Shown: positions 44,220 through 52,250 of the stretch, one piece after another
How the letters are laid out: each line of letters begins with the position of its first letter
Numbering within the stretch: position 1 is the stretch's first letter
Assembly (NCBI RefSeq): GCF_002242685.1
Contig: NZ_NBIM01000003.1
Span: 62,001-126,000 of the forward strand
Length of the DNA stretch: 64,000 nt
DNA from: Oceanimonas doudoroffii
Lineage (GTDB): Bacteria; Pseudomonadota; Gammaproteobacteria; Enterobacterales; Aeromonadaceae
Direction: 5' to 3'
The notes under the pieces: model-generated
Databases searched by the model: none
The model's input: only the letters and a program-made list of their open reading frames with translations
Told to the model about the DNA's origin: nothing
Position numbers and translations under genes: made by a program

Positions 44220-46172
44220 GTGCGTAGCAGCCACCCCATACCCGGCCGGCCCAGCCTGCTGGCTCTTGCCATTGCGAGCATTATTTCCGCTCCCCTGGCC
44301 GCTGAAGAAATAACCCAGCTCGACTCCGTGGTCGTAACCGACTCCCGCCTTGATCACAACGTCAGCGTGGTGGAGGCAAAGGAACTGGAGCGTCGTCAGG
44401 CCAATGATCTGGAAGACGTGTTTCGCCAGCAACCCGAGGTGACCGTGGGTGGCTCGGTCGGCTTTGCGCAGAAGCTGTATACCCGTGGCATTGAAGACAC
44501 CAAGCAAAACGTCAGCATCGACGGTGCGGTGCAGGGTGGTCAGGCATTCCACCATAACGGCCGTATCTCCATCGAGCCCGAGCTGCTCAAGCGGGTGGAG
44601 GTGGAAGCCGGTGCCGGCAAGGCCACCTCCGGCGCCGGCGCCCTGGGCGGTGCATTGCGCTTTGAGACCAAGGATCCCATCGATCTGCTGCGCGAGGGTC
44701 AGGACTTTGGTGCCCTGGTCAAGGCCGGCTACTTCAGCAATGGCGACGGCTACAAGACATCCACCACCCTCTATGGCCGAATGACCGATGACTGGAGCGC
44801 CATGGCGTCCTTTATTCACAAGGATCACGACGTTCTGGAGAACGGTAACGGCGACGACATTGCCGGCTCCAATAGCCGTCAGCAGGTGGGCTTTGCCAAG
44901 GTCGTGGGCCACCTCACCGACACCCAGACCCTGCGCCTGAGTTATGAGCGCCGCACCGAGGAGGGCACGCCGGCAATGCGCCCGCAATGGGTTCAGCGCG
45001 CACCCAGAAACGACTTCCGCCCCATGGAACTGGAAAGACAGACCATTACCCTGAACCATGAGTGGAACCCCGCCGATGAACTGGTGGATATTGAAACCAC
45101 CCTTTACCACACCCAGTCCGATCTGAAGGTGGAGGAAGGCACCGGTCACTTCTTCGGGGATACCCAAAGTACCGGCCTGGATCTGCGTAATACCAGCCGC
45201 TTCGCCCGCAACGAGCTGACCTACGGCGTCGACTATCGCCGGGATACGTCCAGTTCCGGCCCTGATGACAACAAAACGGAGAACGAAGATAAAGGCGATG
45301 TGCTGGGCCTCTATGTGCAGGACGAGTTCAAGATTACCAATGCCCTCACCCTGAGCGCCGGCCTGCGCTATGACCGCTATGAAGTCACCGATGATGCCCA
45401 GCAGGAATTCAAGGATGACGGCTTCAGCCCCAACGTGGGCCTGAACTACGAGGTGATTGAGGATCTGGATCTGTTTGCCGGCTATGCCGAGGCATTCCGT
45501 GGCGTGCAGGTGCGAGAGAGCTTTCGGCTGCACCCCAGCTGGGGCGCAGACAACGATCCCAACCTGAAACCGGAGAAGGCCAGCAATACCGAAGTGGGCT
45601 TTGATTACCACCCCGGCCCCTTCTACTTTACCGGCAAGGTATATCGCTCACGTATCAAGGACGTGATCGATGATGTCGCCAAAACCTATACCAACGCAGG
45701 CGTGCTTGAATCCGAAGGCTATTTGCTGAGCGCAGGTACTCAATGGAACAGGCTGCATGCCGGCCTGAGCTTCCATCACAACGACGCCCATCTGGGTGAC
45801 CTTGACCTCAATGGTTATGATCACAATAGCCTGGGCAACTCCATTGGCGATACCTGGGTGGCCAGCCTGGATTACGCCGTTAACGACGCCATCACCATTG
45901 GGTGGAGCGGCCAGTTTGTAGAGGGCCTTGACGATCTGAAAACCAGCGCGGGCAACGTTAGCAAACCCGGCTATGCGGTGCATGACGTCTATGTCGAATG
46001 GCTGCCGCTGGGCCAGGACACCCTGACCCTGAACCTGACCGTGCAGAACCTGTTCGACAAGCAATACCGGGATCACGCCAGTGTGGCTGACTTCACCTCT
46101 TTTGGTTGGATGGTCGTCGGCCCTTATGAGGCCGGACGTGATATTCGCGTCAGTGCCAGCTACAAGTTCTGA
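44220..46172 (+). CDS. TonB-dependent outer-membrane receptor
   Basis: The 650-residue receptor has a signal peptide (RPSLLALAIASIISAPLAAEE), an N-terminal plug (SVVVTDSRLDHNVSVVEAKELERRQ, VTVGGSVGFAQKLYTRGIED) and a beta-barrel ending in a terminal Phe (VSASYKF). It should import an iron-siderophore or similar complex using TonB energy. The start is a GTG at 44220 with GAGG upstream; a TTG at 44199 would overlap the Fur-like box and lacks a signal-peptide-like beginning. A substrate-binding protein, permease and ATPase follow. The ligand is unknown. Confidence 0.92.
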   Translation: MRSSHPIPGRPSLLALAIASIISAPLAAEEITQLDSVVVTDSRLDHNVSVVEAKELERRQANDLEDVFRQQPEVTVGGSVGFAQKLYTRGIEDTKQNVSIDGAVQGGQAFHHNGRISIEPELLKRVEVEAGAGKATSGAGALGGALRFETKDPIDLLREGQDFGALVKAGYFSNGDGYKTSTTLYGRMTDDWSAMASFIHKDHDVLENGNGDDIAGSNSRQQVGFAKVVGHLTDTQTLRLSYERRTEEGTPAMRPQWVQRAPRNDFRPMELERQTITLNHEWNPADELVDIETTLYHTQSDLKVEEGTGHFFGDTQSTGLDLRNTSRFARNELTYGVDYRRDTSSSGPDDNKTENEDKGDVLGLYVQDEFKITNALTLSAGLRYDRYEVTDDAQQEFKDDGFSPNVGLNYEVIEDLDLFAGYAEAFRGVQVRESFRLHPSWGADNDPNLKPEKASNTEVGFDYHPGPFYFTGKVYRSRIKDVIDDVAKTYTNAGVLESEGYLLSAGTQWNRLHAGLSFHHNDAHLGDLDLNGYDHNSLGNSIGDTWVASLDYAVNDAITIGWSGQFVEGLDDLKTSAGNVSKPGYAVHDVYVEWLPLGQDTLTLNLTVQNLFDKQYRDHASVADFTSFGWMVVGPYEAGRDIRVSASYKF

Positions 46173-46179
46173 TGATTCA

Positions 46180-46199
46180 GGGGGCTTCGGCCCCCTTTT
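46180..46199 (+). terminator. Hairpin with short T tract after the TonB receptor
   Basis: GGGGGC (46180-46185) and GCCCCC (46190-46195) enclose a stable TTCG tetraloop and are followed by four Ts. It probably lowers transcription of the ABC genes relative to the receptor, since their ribosome site is only 20 bases further. Confidence 0.75.
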
Positions 46200-46224
46200 G
46201 CGTTTACAAGAACGAGAAAGAGCA

Positions 46225-47367
46225 ATGATTACACTTCTTATTCAAAATAACACTTTCCTGCGCCGCACCGTCGGCGCCTTATTGTTTCTGCTGTTCGCCC
46301 TACCGGCCTCGGCCGAGACCGTGACCGATATGGCCGGGCGCGAGGTCGAGCTACCCGAGCAAGTGACCGGCATCATTTTGGGGGAAGGCCGCTTTCTGCC
46401 GGCCCTGGCCATTCTCGAAGGGCAACGGCTTACCGACAGACTGGCGGGTATCATGCCCGACTTTGAACTGGCGGATCCGGCCGGTTATCGCCAGTATGCC
46501 GAGGCCTTTCCCAAGCTGAAAACCGTGCCCCGCCTTGGGCGCAGTACCGCTGACAGTTTCAGCATTGAACAAGCCCTGGGCCTGGGTGCCAACCTGGCGG
46601 TGTTCGGCATCGAAGGCCACGGCCCTTCTGCCCGAGACGAATCGCTGGTCGGCCGGCTGGAACGGGCCGGTGTGACCGTGTTGTTTATCGACTTTCGCCA
46701 GGATCCCCTGAGCCACACCCTGCAAAGCATGACGCTGCTGGGCCGAGCCCTCGACCGTGACGCCGAAGCCAACGCCTTTATCGACTTTTACCGGCAGGAA
46801 CTGGATCGCGTGCAGGCCGGACTGAACACCCTGAACCCCGAGGATGTGCCCAGCGTATTTCTGCACAGCCGGGTGGGCCTGCAGGACGCCTGCTGCGAAA
46901 CCATGACCAACGGCATGCTGGGCCGCTTTCTGACCCTGCTGAACGCCGACAACATCGCCACCGAGCGGGTGCCCGGAGTATCCGGCATCTACAACCTGGA
47001 ATACCTGCTGCTGGAGCAGCCGGATATCTACATTGCCACCGCCGTGGGATCGACCGATACCCTTGAAAGCCACCCGGGCATTATCGCCCTGGGGGCCGGC
47101 GTGGCGCCGGCGCAGGCCGAGGCCAGCCTGCGCCATGCCCTGAGCCATGCCGGGCTGGCCCAGTTGCAGGCGGTGCAGCAACACCGCGCCTTTGCCATCT
47201 GGCATCACTTTTACAATTCGCCCCTCAATGTGGTGGCGGTGCAGGCCTTTGCCCGCTGGCTTTATCCGGATACCTTTGCCGAGCTGGATCCGCAACACAC
47301 CCTGACCACGTTGTATCAGCGTTTTCAGCCGGTGCCCCTGAACGGCACCTACTGGATCGGAGGCTGA
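46225..47367 (+). CDS. Periplasmic substrate-binding protein of an iron-type ABC importer
   Basis: This 380-residue class III binding protein has a cleavable signal peptide (VGALLFLLFALPASAETVTD) with no lipobox, so it is soluble in the periplasm. The typical opening TVTDMAGREVELPEQVTGIILGEGR and a long central helix between two lobes are present. A DACCETMTNGMLGRF segment is distinctive. It delivers a siderophore-, haem- or metal-type ligand to the FecCD-like permease encoded next. The start at 46225 fits a GAGAAAGAG site; the frame extends upstream within the receptor gene but that is a shadow. Confidence 0.9.
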   Translation: MITLLIQNNTFLRRTVGALLFLLFALPASAETVTDMAGREVELPEQVTGIILGEGRFLPALAILEGQRLTDRLAGIMPDFELADPAGYRQYAEAFPKLKTVPRLGRSTADSFSIEQALGLGANLAVFGIEGHGPSARDESLVGRLERAGVTVLFIDFRQDPLSHTLQSMTLLGRALDRDAEANAFIDFYRQELDRVQAGLNTLNPEDVPSVFLHSRVGLQDACCETMTNGMLGRFLTLLNADNIATERVPGVSGIYNLEYLLLEQPDIYIATAVGSTDTLESHPGIIALGAGVAPAQAEASLRHALSHAGLAQLQAVQQHRAFAIWHHFYNSPLNVVAVQAFARWLYPDTFAELDPQHTLTTLYQRFQPVPLNGTYWIGG

Positions 47368-47368
47368 T

Positions 47369-48445
47369 ATGAACGACACCGTACTGGACGCCGGCAAGGC
47401 AACCGCCGCATCGGGACTGGCCCAGGCCTACCGCCGCTTTATCTGGCGCCGGCTGACCCTGCTGCTGGGGCTGGCCGTGGCACTGGCGATGTCGTTTGTC
47501 TGGGACATCGCCACCGGTCCGGCGCCCCTGGGGCCCATGGCGGTACTGAACGGCCTGCTGCACCCCGACAGCCTGGACGCCGGCACCCGGGTCATTATTC
47601 ACGAGGTGCGCCTGCCCTACGCCCTGATGGCGCTGGTGGTGGGGGCCAGCCTGGGGCTGGCCGGCGCCGAGATGCAGACCGCACTGAACAACCCCCTGGC
47701 CAGCCCTTACACCCTGGGAGTAGGCGCCGCCGCCACCCTGGGTGCCGCCGTGGCCATCGTGTTCAAGCTCAGCCTGCCCGGACTGGGCGCGGCCCTGACC
47801 CTGCCGCTGATGGCCTTTGTGTTTGCCGCCGGCGCCGCCCTGCTGATTTTGCTGCTGTCGCGCCGCTTTGGTGCCGGCGTGCATACCGTGGTGCTGTTTG
47901 GCATTGCGCTGCTGTTTGGCTTTAACGCCCTGGTGGGGCTGCTGCAGTTTGTGGCCGACTTTGATGCCCTGCAGCAAATCGTGTTCTGGACCATGGGCAG
48001 CCTGGCCCGGGCCGAGCTGCAGCAGGTGGCCGTGGTGGCCCTGGTGCTGACCTTTTGCCTGCCGTTTTCCCTGCGTCAGGCCTGGGCCATGACCACGCTG
48101 CGCAGCGGCGAGGAGCAGGCCCGCAGCCTGGGCATTCGCGTGGAGCGGCTGCGGTTGCTGGTGCTGCTGCGGGTCAGCCTGCTCACCGCCACCGCCATGG
48201 CCTTTGTCGGCGAAATCGGCTTTATCGGCCTGGTCGGCCCCCATATCGCCCGCCTGCTGCTGGGAGAAGATCATCGCCTGCTGCTGCCCGGCAGCGCCCT
48301 GGCCGGCGCCCTGCTGCTGTCATTGGCCTCCATTGCCAGCAAGACCCTGGTGCCGGGCATTCTGCTGCCGGTGGGCATGGTGACCGCCCTGGTGGGTATT
48401 CCGTTGTTTATCGCCCTTATCATTGGCCGCGGACGGGAGCAATAA
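47369..48445 (+). CDS. FecCD-type ABC transporter permease
   Basis: The 358-residue integral membrane protein has about ten membrane segments and FecCD/BtuC signatures: VRLPYALMALVVGASLGLAGAEMQ, NNPLASPYTLGVGAAATLGA, GEIGFIGLVGPHIARLLLGEDHR (the ATPase-contact loop) and PVGMVTALVGIPLFIALI near the end. It forms the channel of an iron-complex importer as a homodimer. It starts one base after the binding-protein stop and its own TAA directly abuts the ATPase start, so the three genes form one operon. Confidence 0.94.
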   Translation: MNDTVLDAGKATAASGLAQAYRRFIWRRLTLLLGLAVALAMSFVWDIATGPAPLGPMAVLNGLLHPDSLDAGTRVIIHEVRLPYALMALVVGASLGLAGAEMQTALNNPLASPYTLGVGAAATLGAAVAIVFKLSLPGLGAALTLPLMAFVFAAGAALLILLLSRRFGAGVHTVVLFGIALLFGFNALVGLLQFVADFDALQQIVFWTMGSLARAELQQVAVVALVLTFCLPFSLRQAWAMTTLRSGEEQARSLGIRVERLRLLVLLRVSLLTATAMAFVGEIGFIGLVGPHIARLLLGEDHRLLLPGSALAGALLLSLASIASKTLVPGILLPVGMVTALVGIPLFIALIIGRGREQ

Positions 48446-49240
48446 ATGACACTGCACATTGAGAACCTCAGGGTCGGCTACGCCCGCCGCCCGGTGCTGA
48501 ACGGCCTGAGTCCACGGCCGGTCGCCCCGGGCACCCTGGTGGGGGTGATCGGCCGTAATGGCGCCGGCAAGTCAACCCTGCTGAAGACCATTGCCGGACT
48601 GCTGCCGAGCGATGGCCGAGTGCTGTTCAACGGGGCGCCGCTGGACTTCCGCCGCCGTGCCCGCACGCTGGGCTATCTGCCCCAGAGCCTGCCTCAAGCC
48701 AGCTCGTTGCTCGCCTACGAGACCGTGTTCAGCGCCTGCCGGGCGGTGCACGGTGGTCTGGACAAGGCGCAGCTGGAGCAGAACATGGAGCGAGTATTTG
48801 ACCGGCTGGGGATTCGCGAGCTGGCCCTGCGCCGGCTGGATCAACTCTCCGGCGGCCAGCGCCAGATGATTGGCCTGGCCCAGGTGCTGGTTCGCCAACC
48901 CGAGATGCTGCTGCTGGACGAGCCCACCAGCGCCCTGGATCTGCACTGGCAGCTGAACGTGCTGCAATGCGTGCAGCAGTTCAGCCGCGAGCGGGGCACG
49001 CTGTCGCTGGTGGCCATTCACGACATCAACCTGGCGCTGCGTTTTTGCGACCAGCTCTGGGTACTGGGCGACGGCCGGCTGCTGGCGGAGGGGCCGGCCC
49101 GGGAAGTGCTGACCCCGGCGGTGCTGCGCGCCGCCTACGGCGTGGAAGGCCGAGTGGAAACCTGCTCCCGCGGCCTGCCCATCGTGCTGTGCGACCAGGC
49201 GCTACCTCATTCAACTCATCAAGGAGAACACCATGGCTGA
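48446..49240 (+). CDS. ATPase of an iron-type ABC importer
   Basis: The 264-residue FepC/FecE-like ATPase has Walker A GVIGRNGAGKSTLL, Q-loop LGYLPQSLPQ, signature LSGGQRQMIGLAQ, Walker B MLLLDEPTSALD and the switch His in VAIHDINLALR. It powers uptake through the permease encoded immediately upstream. The following DUF2218 gene overlaps its last 8 bases. Confidence 0.95.
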   Translation: MTLHIENLRVGYARRPVLNGLSPRPVAPGTLVGVIGRNGAGKSTLLKTIAGLLPSDGRVLFNGAPLDFRRRARTLGYLPQSLPQASSLLAYETVFSACRAVHGGLDKAQLEQNMERVFDRLGIRELALRRLDQLSGGQRQMIGLAQVLVRQPEMLLLDEPTSALDLHWQLNVLQCVQQFSRERGTLSLVAIHDINLALRFCDQLWVLGDGRLLAEGPAREVLTPAVLRAAYGVEGRVETCSRGLPIVLCDQALPHSTHQGEHHG

Positions 49241-49511
49241 TTGTTCAGCAGTTATCGACACCCCCAACGGGCTGGGTTACCTCAAGAAACTCTGCATTCA
49301 CTTCGCACAAAAGGTGGAGGCCGAGTGGCAGGGGCAGCAGGGTCATGTGCAGTTTGCCATGGGCCGCTGCGAGCTGAACGCCACCGACACCCAACTGGCG
49401 GTGTGCTGCACGGCGGACAATGAGGCCGATCTGGCAGCCGTGGCCGAGACGGTCAGGTCCCACTTCGATCGTTTTGCGGTGCGGGATGGGCTGACGCTGA
49501 CCTGGCTGTAA
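49233..49511 (+). CDS. DUF2218 family protein
   Basis: The 92-residue soluble protein (VIDTPNGLGYLKKLCIHFAQK, VQFAMGRCELNATDTQLAVCC, RSHFDRFAVRDGLTLTW) is a DUF2218 member. The family is often found next to siderophore or iron-import genes, as here where it overlaps the ATPase stop by 8 bases and has an AAGGAG site. A role in handling imported ligand has been guessed but not shown. Two conserved His/Cys features (LCIHF, GRCEL) could bind metal. Confidence 0.9.
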   Translation: MADCSAVIDTPNGLGYLKKLCIHFAQKVEAEWQGQQGHVQFAMGRCELNATDTQLAVCCTADNEADLAAVAETVRSHFDRFAVRDGLTLTWL

Positions 49512-49517
49512 TCGTCC

Positions 49518-49541
49518 CGGCGGGGCCGCCCGGCCCCGCCG
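49518..49541. terminator. Strong GC-rich hairpin after the iron-uptake operon
   Basis: CGGCGGGGCC (49518-49527) pairs perfectly with GGCCCCGCCG (49532-49541). Only a weak T/A-rich stretch follows, but its position right after the last gene makes it the probable operon end. Confidence 0.65.
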
Positions 49542-49606
49542 TTAAATTGAGCGACCTGCACGATTGGGATACACTGGCGGTTAATCTTTTTCAGGGCCAG
49601 TGTCGC

Positions 49607-50131
49607 ATGTCAAAATCCCAGGACAGTCTTCGCACCATCAAAAAATACCCCAACCGCCGCCTGTACGACAGCCACACCAGCAGTCACGTGACCCTGGCTG
49701 ACATTCGCCGGCTGGTGCAGGAAGAAGAGCCCTTTCAGGTGGTGGACGCCAAAACCGGCGAGGACATTACCCGCAGCATTCTGCTGCAGATCATTCAGGA
49801 AGCGGAAAGCGGTGGCGACCCCATTTTCTCCAGTGACATGCTGAAAAACATCATTCGCTTTTACGGCCCCTTTCAGGGGGTGCTGGGCAGCTATCTGGAT
49901 GAAAGCATTCAGTCGATGATAGAGGTACAGACCCAGGCCGGCATGCAGTCCACCAAGGCATGGACCGATTTCATGCAGGGTCAGGTACCCATGATGCAGG
50001 AAATGATGCGCCAGTATGTGGAACAGTCCCGCCAGCTCTACCTCAACACCCAGAACATGTTTGGCCTGTTCGGTGGCCTCGGTGGCGGCCCGGAGCAAAA
50101 CGACAAGGACAAAAAAGACGGCGAGGAGTAA
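49607..50131 (+). CDS. phaR: Polyhydroxyalkanoate synthesis repressor
   Basis: The 174-residue protein has the PHB accumulation regulatory domains: RTIKKYPNRRLYDSHTSSHVTLADIRRLV (DNA-binding N-terminus) and EDITRSILLQIIQEAESGGDPIFSSDMLKNIIRFYG. PhaR represses phasin and other PHA genes and is titrated away by PHA granules. A phasin gene lies 0.8 kb downstream on the other strand with a TGC-rich inverted repeat upstream. I start at 49607 (MSKSQDSLRTIKKYP), matching the family, rather than 20 codons earlier. Confidence 0.95.
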   Translation: MSKSQDSLRTIKKYPNRRLYDSHTSSHVTLADIRRLVQEEEPFQVVDAKTGEDITRSILLQIIQEAESGGDPIFSSDMLKNIIRFYGPFQGVLGSYLDESIQSMIEVQTQAGMQSTKAWTDFMQGQVPMMQEMMRQYVEQSRQLYLNTQNMFGLFGGLGGGPEQNDKDKKDGEE

Positions 50132-50163
50132 CTCCCCGCCGTCCTGGAAAGCACGCCGATCAG

Positions 50164-50245
50164 GTAGGTTGGAATTAGCCCCGCGAATTCCAACATTCCA
50201 CAGCCGCCTTCGTGTTGCGATTCGCTTCGCTCATCAGCAACCGAC
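50164..50245. repeat. Dispersed intergenic dyad repeat, copy B
   Basis: The element starts GTAGGTTGGAATTAGC, contains GCGAATTCCAACA and, near the end, ATTCGCttCGCTCATC and CAACCGAC. Order and blocks are the same as in the element at 8603-8686, with changes mainly in the centre. It lies between phaR and the convergent slyD-like gene. Confidence 0.7.
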
Positions 50246-50301
50246 AAACTTGCATGGCGTTAGTGGAGCACGGGCGAGCCGCCCGCGCTCCATAAACCAG
50301 C

Positions 50302-50784
50302 TCAGTGCTGATGACCGCCTTCGCCGTGGGCGTGGCCGTGCTCCAGCTCTTCCTCGGTGGCGGCACGTACCGATACCACGTCCAGATCAAAAGTCAGGGT
50401 GCGGCCGGCCAGCAGGTGGTTGAGATCCACGTCGGCCATAAAACGACCCACCTTGACCACCACCACCTGGCGCGGGCCATTCTCGGTATGCACCATGGCC
50501 ACCATGCCCGGCTCCCAGCGCTTGGCACCCTGCAGATGGCGCACGGAAATACGCTGGATCAGGCTTTCGTCCCGCTCACCATAGGCATCGGCCGGCGCCA
50601 GGGTCACGCTGAAGCTGTCGCCTTCGCTCTTGCCGTCCAGCGCCTTTTCCAGCCCTTCCAGCATGTTGTTGTGACCGTGCAGGTAGGCCAGGGGGGCCTT
50701 GCCTTCGTTGGTGTCCATCACCTCGCCCTGCTCGTCTTTCAGGGTGTAGTTGAACTGCACCACGGTATCGTTTGCGATTTGCAT
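50302..50784 (-). CDS. slyD: FKBP-type peptidyl-prolyl isomerase, SlyD-like
   Basis: The 160-residue protein has the SlyD architecture: FKBP part (TVVQFNYTLKDEQGEVMDTNEG, PLAYLHGHNNMLEGLEKAL), the inserted-flap chaperone domain (APADAYGERDESLIQRI ... VKVGRFMADVDLNHLLAGRTLTF) and a short His-rich tail (EHGHAHGEGGHQH). It catalyses prolyl isomerisation and acts as chaperone; in E. coli the metal-binding tail aids nickel delivery to hydrogenase. The tail here is much shorter than the E. coli one, so metal storage may be limited. Confidence 0.92.
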   Translation of the reverse strand: MQIANDTVVQFNYTLKDEQGEVMDTNEGKAPLAYLHGHNNMLEGLEKALDGKSEGDSFSVTLAPADAYGERDESLIQRISVRHLQGAKRWEPGMVAMVHTENGPRQVVVVKVGRFMADVDLNHLLAGRTLTFDLDVVSVRAATEEELEHGHAHGEGGHQH

Positions 50785-50920
50785 TGGTTGTCCTGTTCGT
50801 CGTGTCTAGAAACCCAGTCATCATACCAGATGCGATACGCAGGCTCACAAACACAAAAAGACGGCGGGGTTTCCCCCTGCCGTCCAAGCGAGATAACAGC
50901 TCTGTTTATTGGTATTAGTC

Positions 50921-51562
50921 TCAGTTTGCCTTGGCAGCGGCAGCACGGCTGTTTTTAGCGGTGGAGCCGTTGTTGGCGGCAGCGGCGGTCACGGCGCTGA
51001 TGCCCTTTTCGGTAGCTTCGGCTACCTGACGGGCGGCCTTTTCGGACTGCTCGGCGGCCTGCTTGATCACCTTGTCGGCGATCTCGGCGGCGTCTTTGGC
51101 GGCCTTCTGGGCGCCTTCACGGGCCTCATTGGCCTGGCTCACCGCCTGCTTGATGGCGCTCACGGCAGATTCGGAGCCGGCCGGGGCGTGGGCGGCGAAC
51201 TGCTCAACCCACTCGTCAACCTGCTTGCTGCCGGCGGCCCACTGCTGCTCGCCGTAGTTACCGAGCTGCTGCTGGGCGTCGGCCAGCAGGGAGAAGACTT
51301 CGCGGTTGAAGTCCAGCTGGCGCTCCAGCAGGGCGCTGGGACCGAATACGGTGTGGTTCAGCTCGGCCAGGCTCTTGGCATCGCGCACGGCCAGCAGCTT
51401 GCCGGCGTAGTCGAACTGGGCGGTGCTGAGCTCGGTCAGCGCCTTCAGCTGCAGCTGACCCAGCTTTTCCGCACCGGCCAGCAGGCTGGTACCGAGGCCC
51501 TGGACCAGGGCCAGGTTGTCCTGTTGTGCTTTCTGCAGTTTGGCAATATCAAACCATGACAT
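50921..51562 (-). CDS. Phasin family protein (PHA granule-associated)
   Basis: The 213-residue protein begins MSWFDIAKLQKAQQDNLALVQG and is almost entirely amphipathic helix, with the phasin_2 pattern (LNHTVFGPSALLERQLDFNREV) and an Ala/Lys-rich C-terminal coil (AAKDAAEIADKVIKQAAEQSEKAARQ). Phasins coat PHA granules and control their size. The start at 51562 follows CAGGAGACG; the upstream extension is not family-like. A TGC-rich inverted repeat 100-145 bases upstream is a candidate PhaR site. PHA synthase is not in this window. Confidence 0.9.
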   Translation of the reverse strand: MSWFDIAKLQKAQQDNLALVQGLGTSLLAGAEKLGQLQLKALTELSTAQFDYAGKLLAVRDAKSLAELNHTVFGPSALLERQLDFNREVFSLLADAQQQLGNYGEQQWAAGSKQVDEWVEQFAAHAPAGSESAVSAIKQAVSQANEAREGAQKAAKDAAEIADKVIKQAAEQSEKAARQVAEATEKGISAVTAAAANNGSTAKNSRAAAAKAN

Positions 51563-51658
51563 AGTTGGCGTCTCCTGATGAATGGGTATGGGGCCCGTGG
51601 CCCGGCACGCCAGCAAACCCCTTTACCTCTGAACCGGATTTGGCGCGCAGGATTATTA

Positions 51659-51705
51659 TTGCACCGCACAAAAAACTTTTTCAAGGAATATTTTGTGCGC
51701 CGCAA
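51659..51705. promoter_or_regulatory. TGC-rich inverted repeat upstream of the phasin gene, candidate PhaR operator
   Basis: TTGCACCGCACAAAA (51659-51673) and TTTTGTGCGCCGCAA (51691-51705) are inverted copies matching at 13 of 15 positions; each holds TGC-N3-GCA. They lie 97-143 bases upstream of the phasin start. PhaR of other bacteria binds TGC-rich dyads at phasin promoters, so this is the best candidate in the region. Confidence 0.5.
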
Positions 51706-52103
51706 AAAATTCATATCACCTTCATCATTCCCCTCTTCAAGCCCATGAGTTCTGACCTTGTGACCATTCGGGTCCGCCGACGGCACCTGGTCATTGCGGT
51801 GCAATATGCCGGCCGCTTTGTTTTGATTAAATGAACACAATATCACTACTAGTTTGTACTATACTTGCCACACAGTAAGCCTTGTTAAGCATTTGTAGGT
51901 TTCAAGCGATGCCGGATCGTCTTCCTTATAAAGAAGGAAAGCGATTCCAAAAAAAGAAACAAAAACCGACATGTCGACATCCGCCTCATAAAAATCGATC
52001 TGATACCATTAAAAACAACATCTTGTGATCTTTCCTGACCAATGCATCACGATTACCCCACCAGCCATCATTTCCACATTATAAAAATCATTTCCAAAAC
52101 TTG

Positions 52104-52131
52104 TTGATCGTCACATTTTTTTTCGTATCAT
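52104..52131 (+). promoter_or_regulatory. Probable sigma-70 promoter of the gcl operon
   Basis: TTGATC (-35) is separated by 16 bases from TATCAT (-10, five of six matches). Transcription would start near 52138, leaving a leader of about 113 bases before gcl. The leader contains a small hairpin, GGTGC-CGAGA-GCACC. Confidence 0.5.
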
Positions 52132-52250
52132 CAGAGTATGGGTTGCGTAGATGTTAAGGGTCCTCACCAGGCCGGTCTGCGCACCACTGCATTACTTATG
52201 ACGTACAACAACACGGTGCCGAGAGCACCTCAGATGAATGGATACACATC

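Larger units (their letters stand above)
51563..52250. other. 688-base AT-rich divergent regulatory region between the phasin gene and gcl
   Basis: No protein gene is supported here. From left to right it holds the phasin promoter region with a 15-base inverted repeat (51659-51705), an AT-rich stretch with a small dyad TTCCTT-ATAAAG-AAGGAA (about 51922-51939), and the probable gcl promoter at 52104-52131. Its base composition is clearly lower in GC than the flanking genes. Confidence 0.6.

Noticed and set aside
51445..51846. Minus-strand frame through the phasin upstream region
   Set aside because: It overlaps the phasin N-terminus in another frame and the AT-rich regulatory DNA; composition and sequence are not protein-like.
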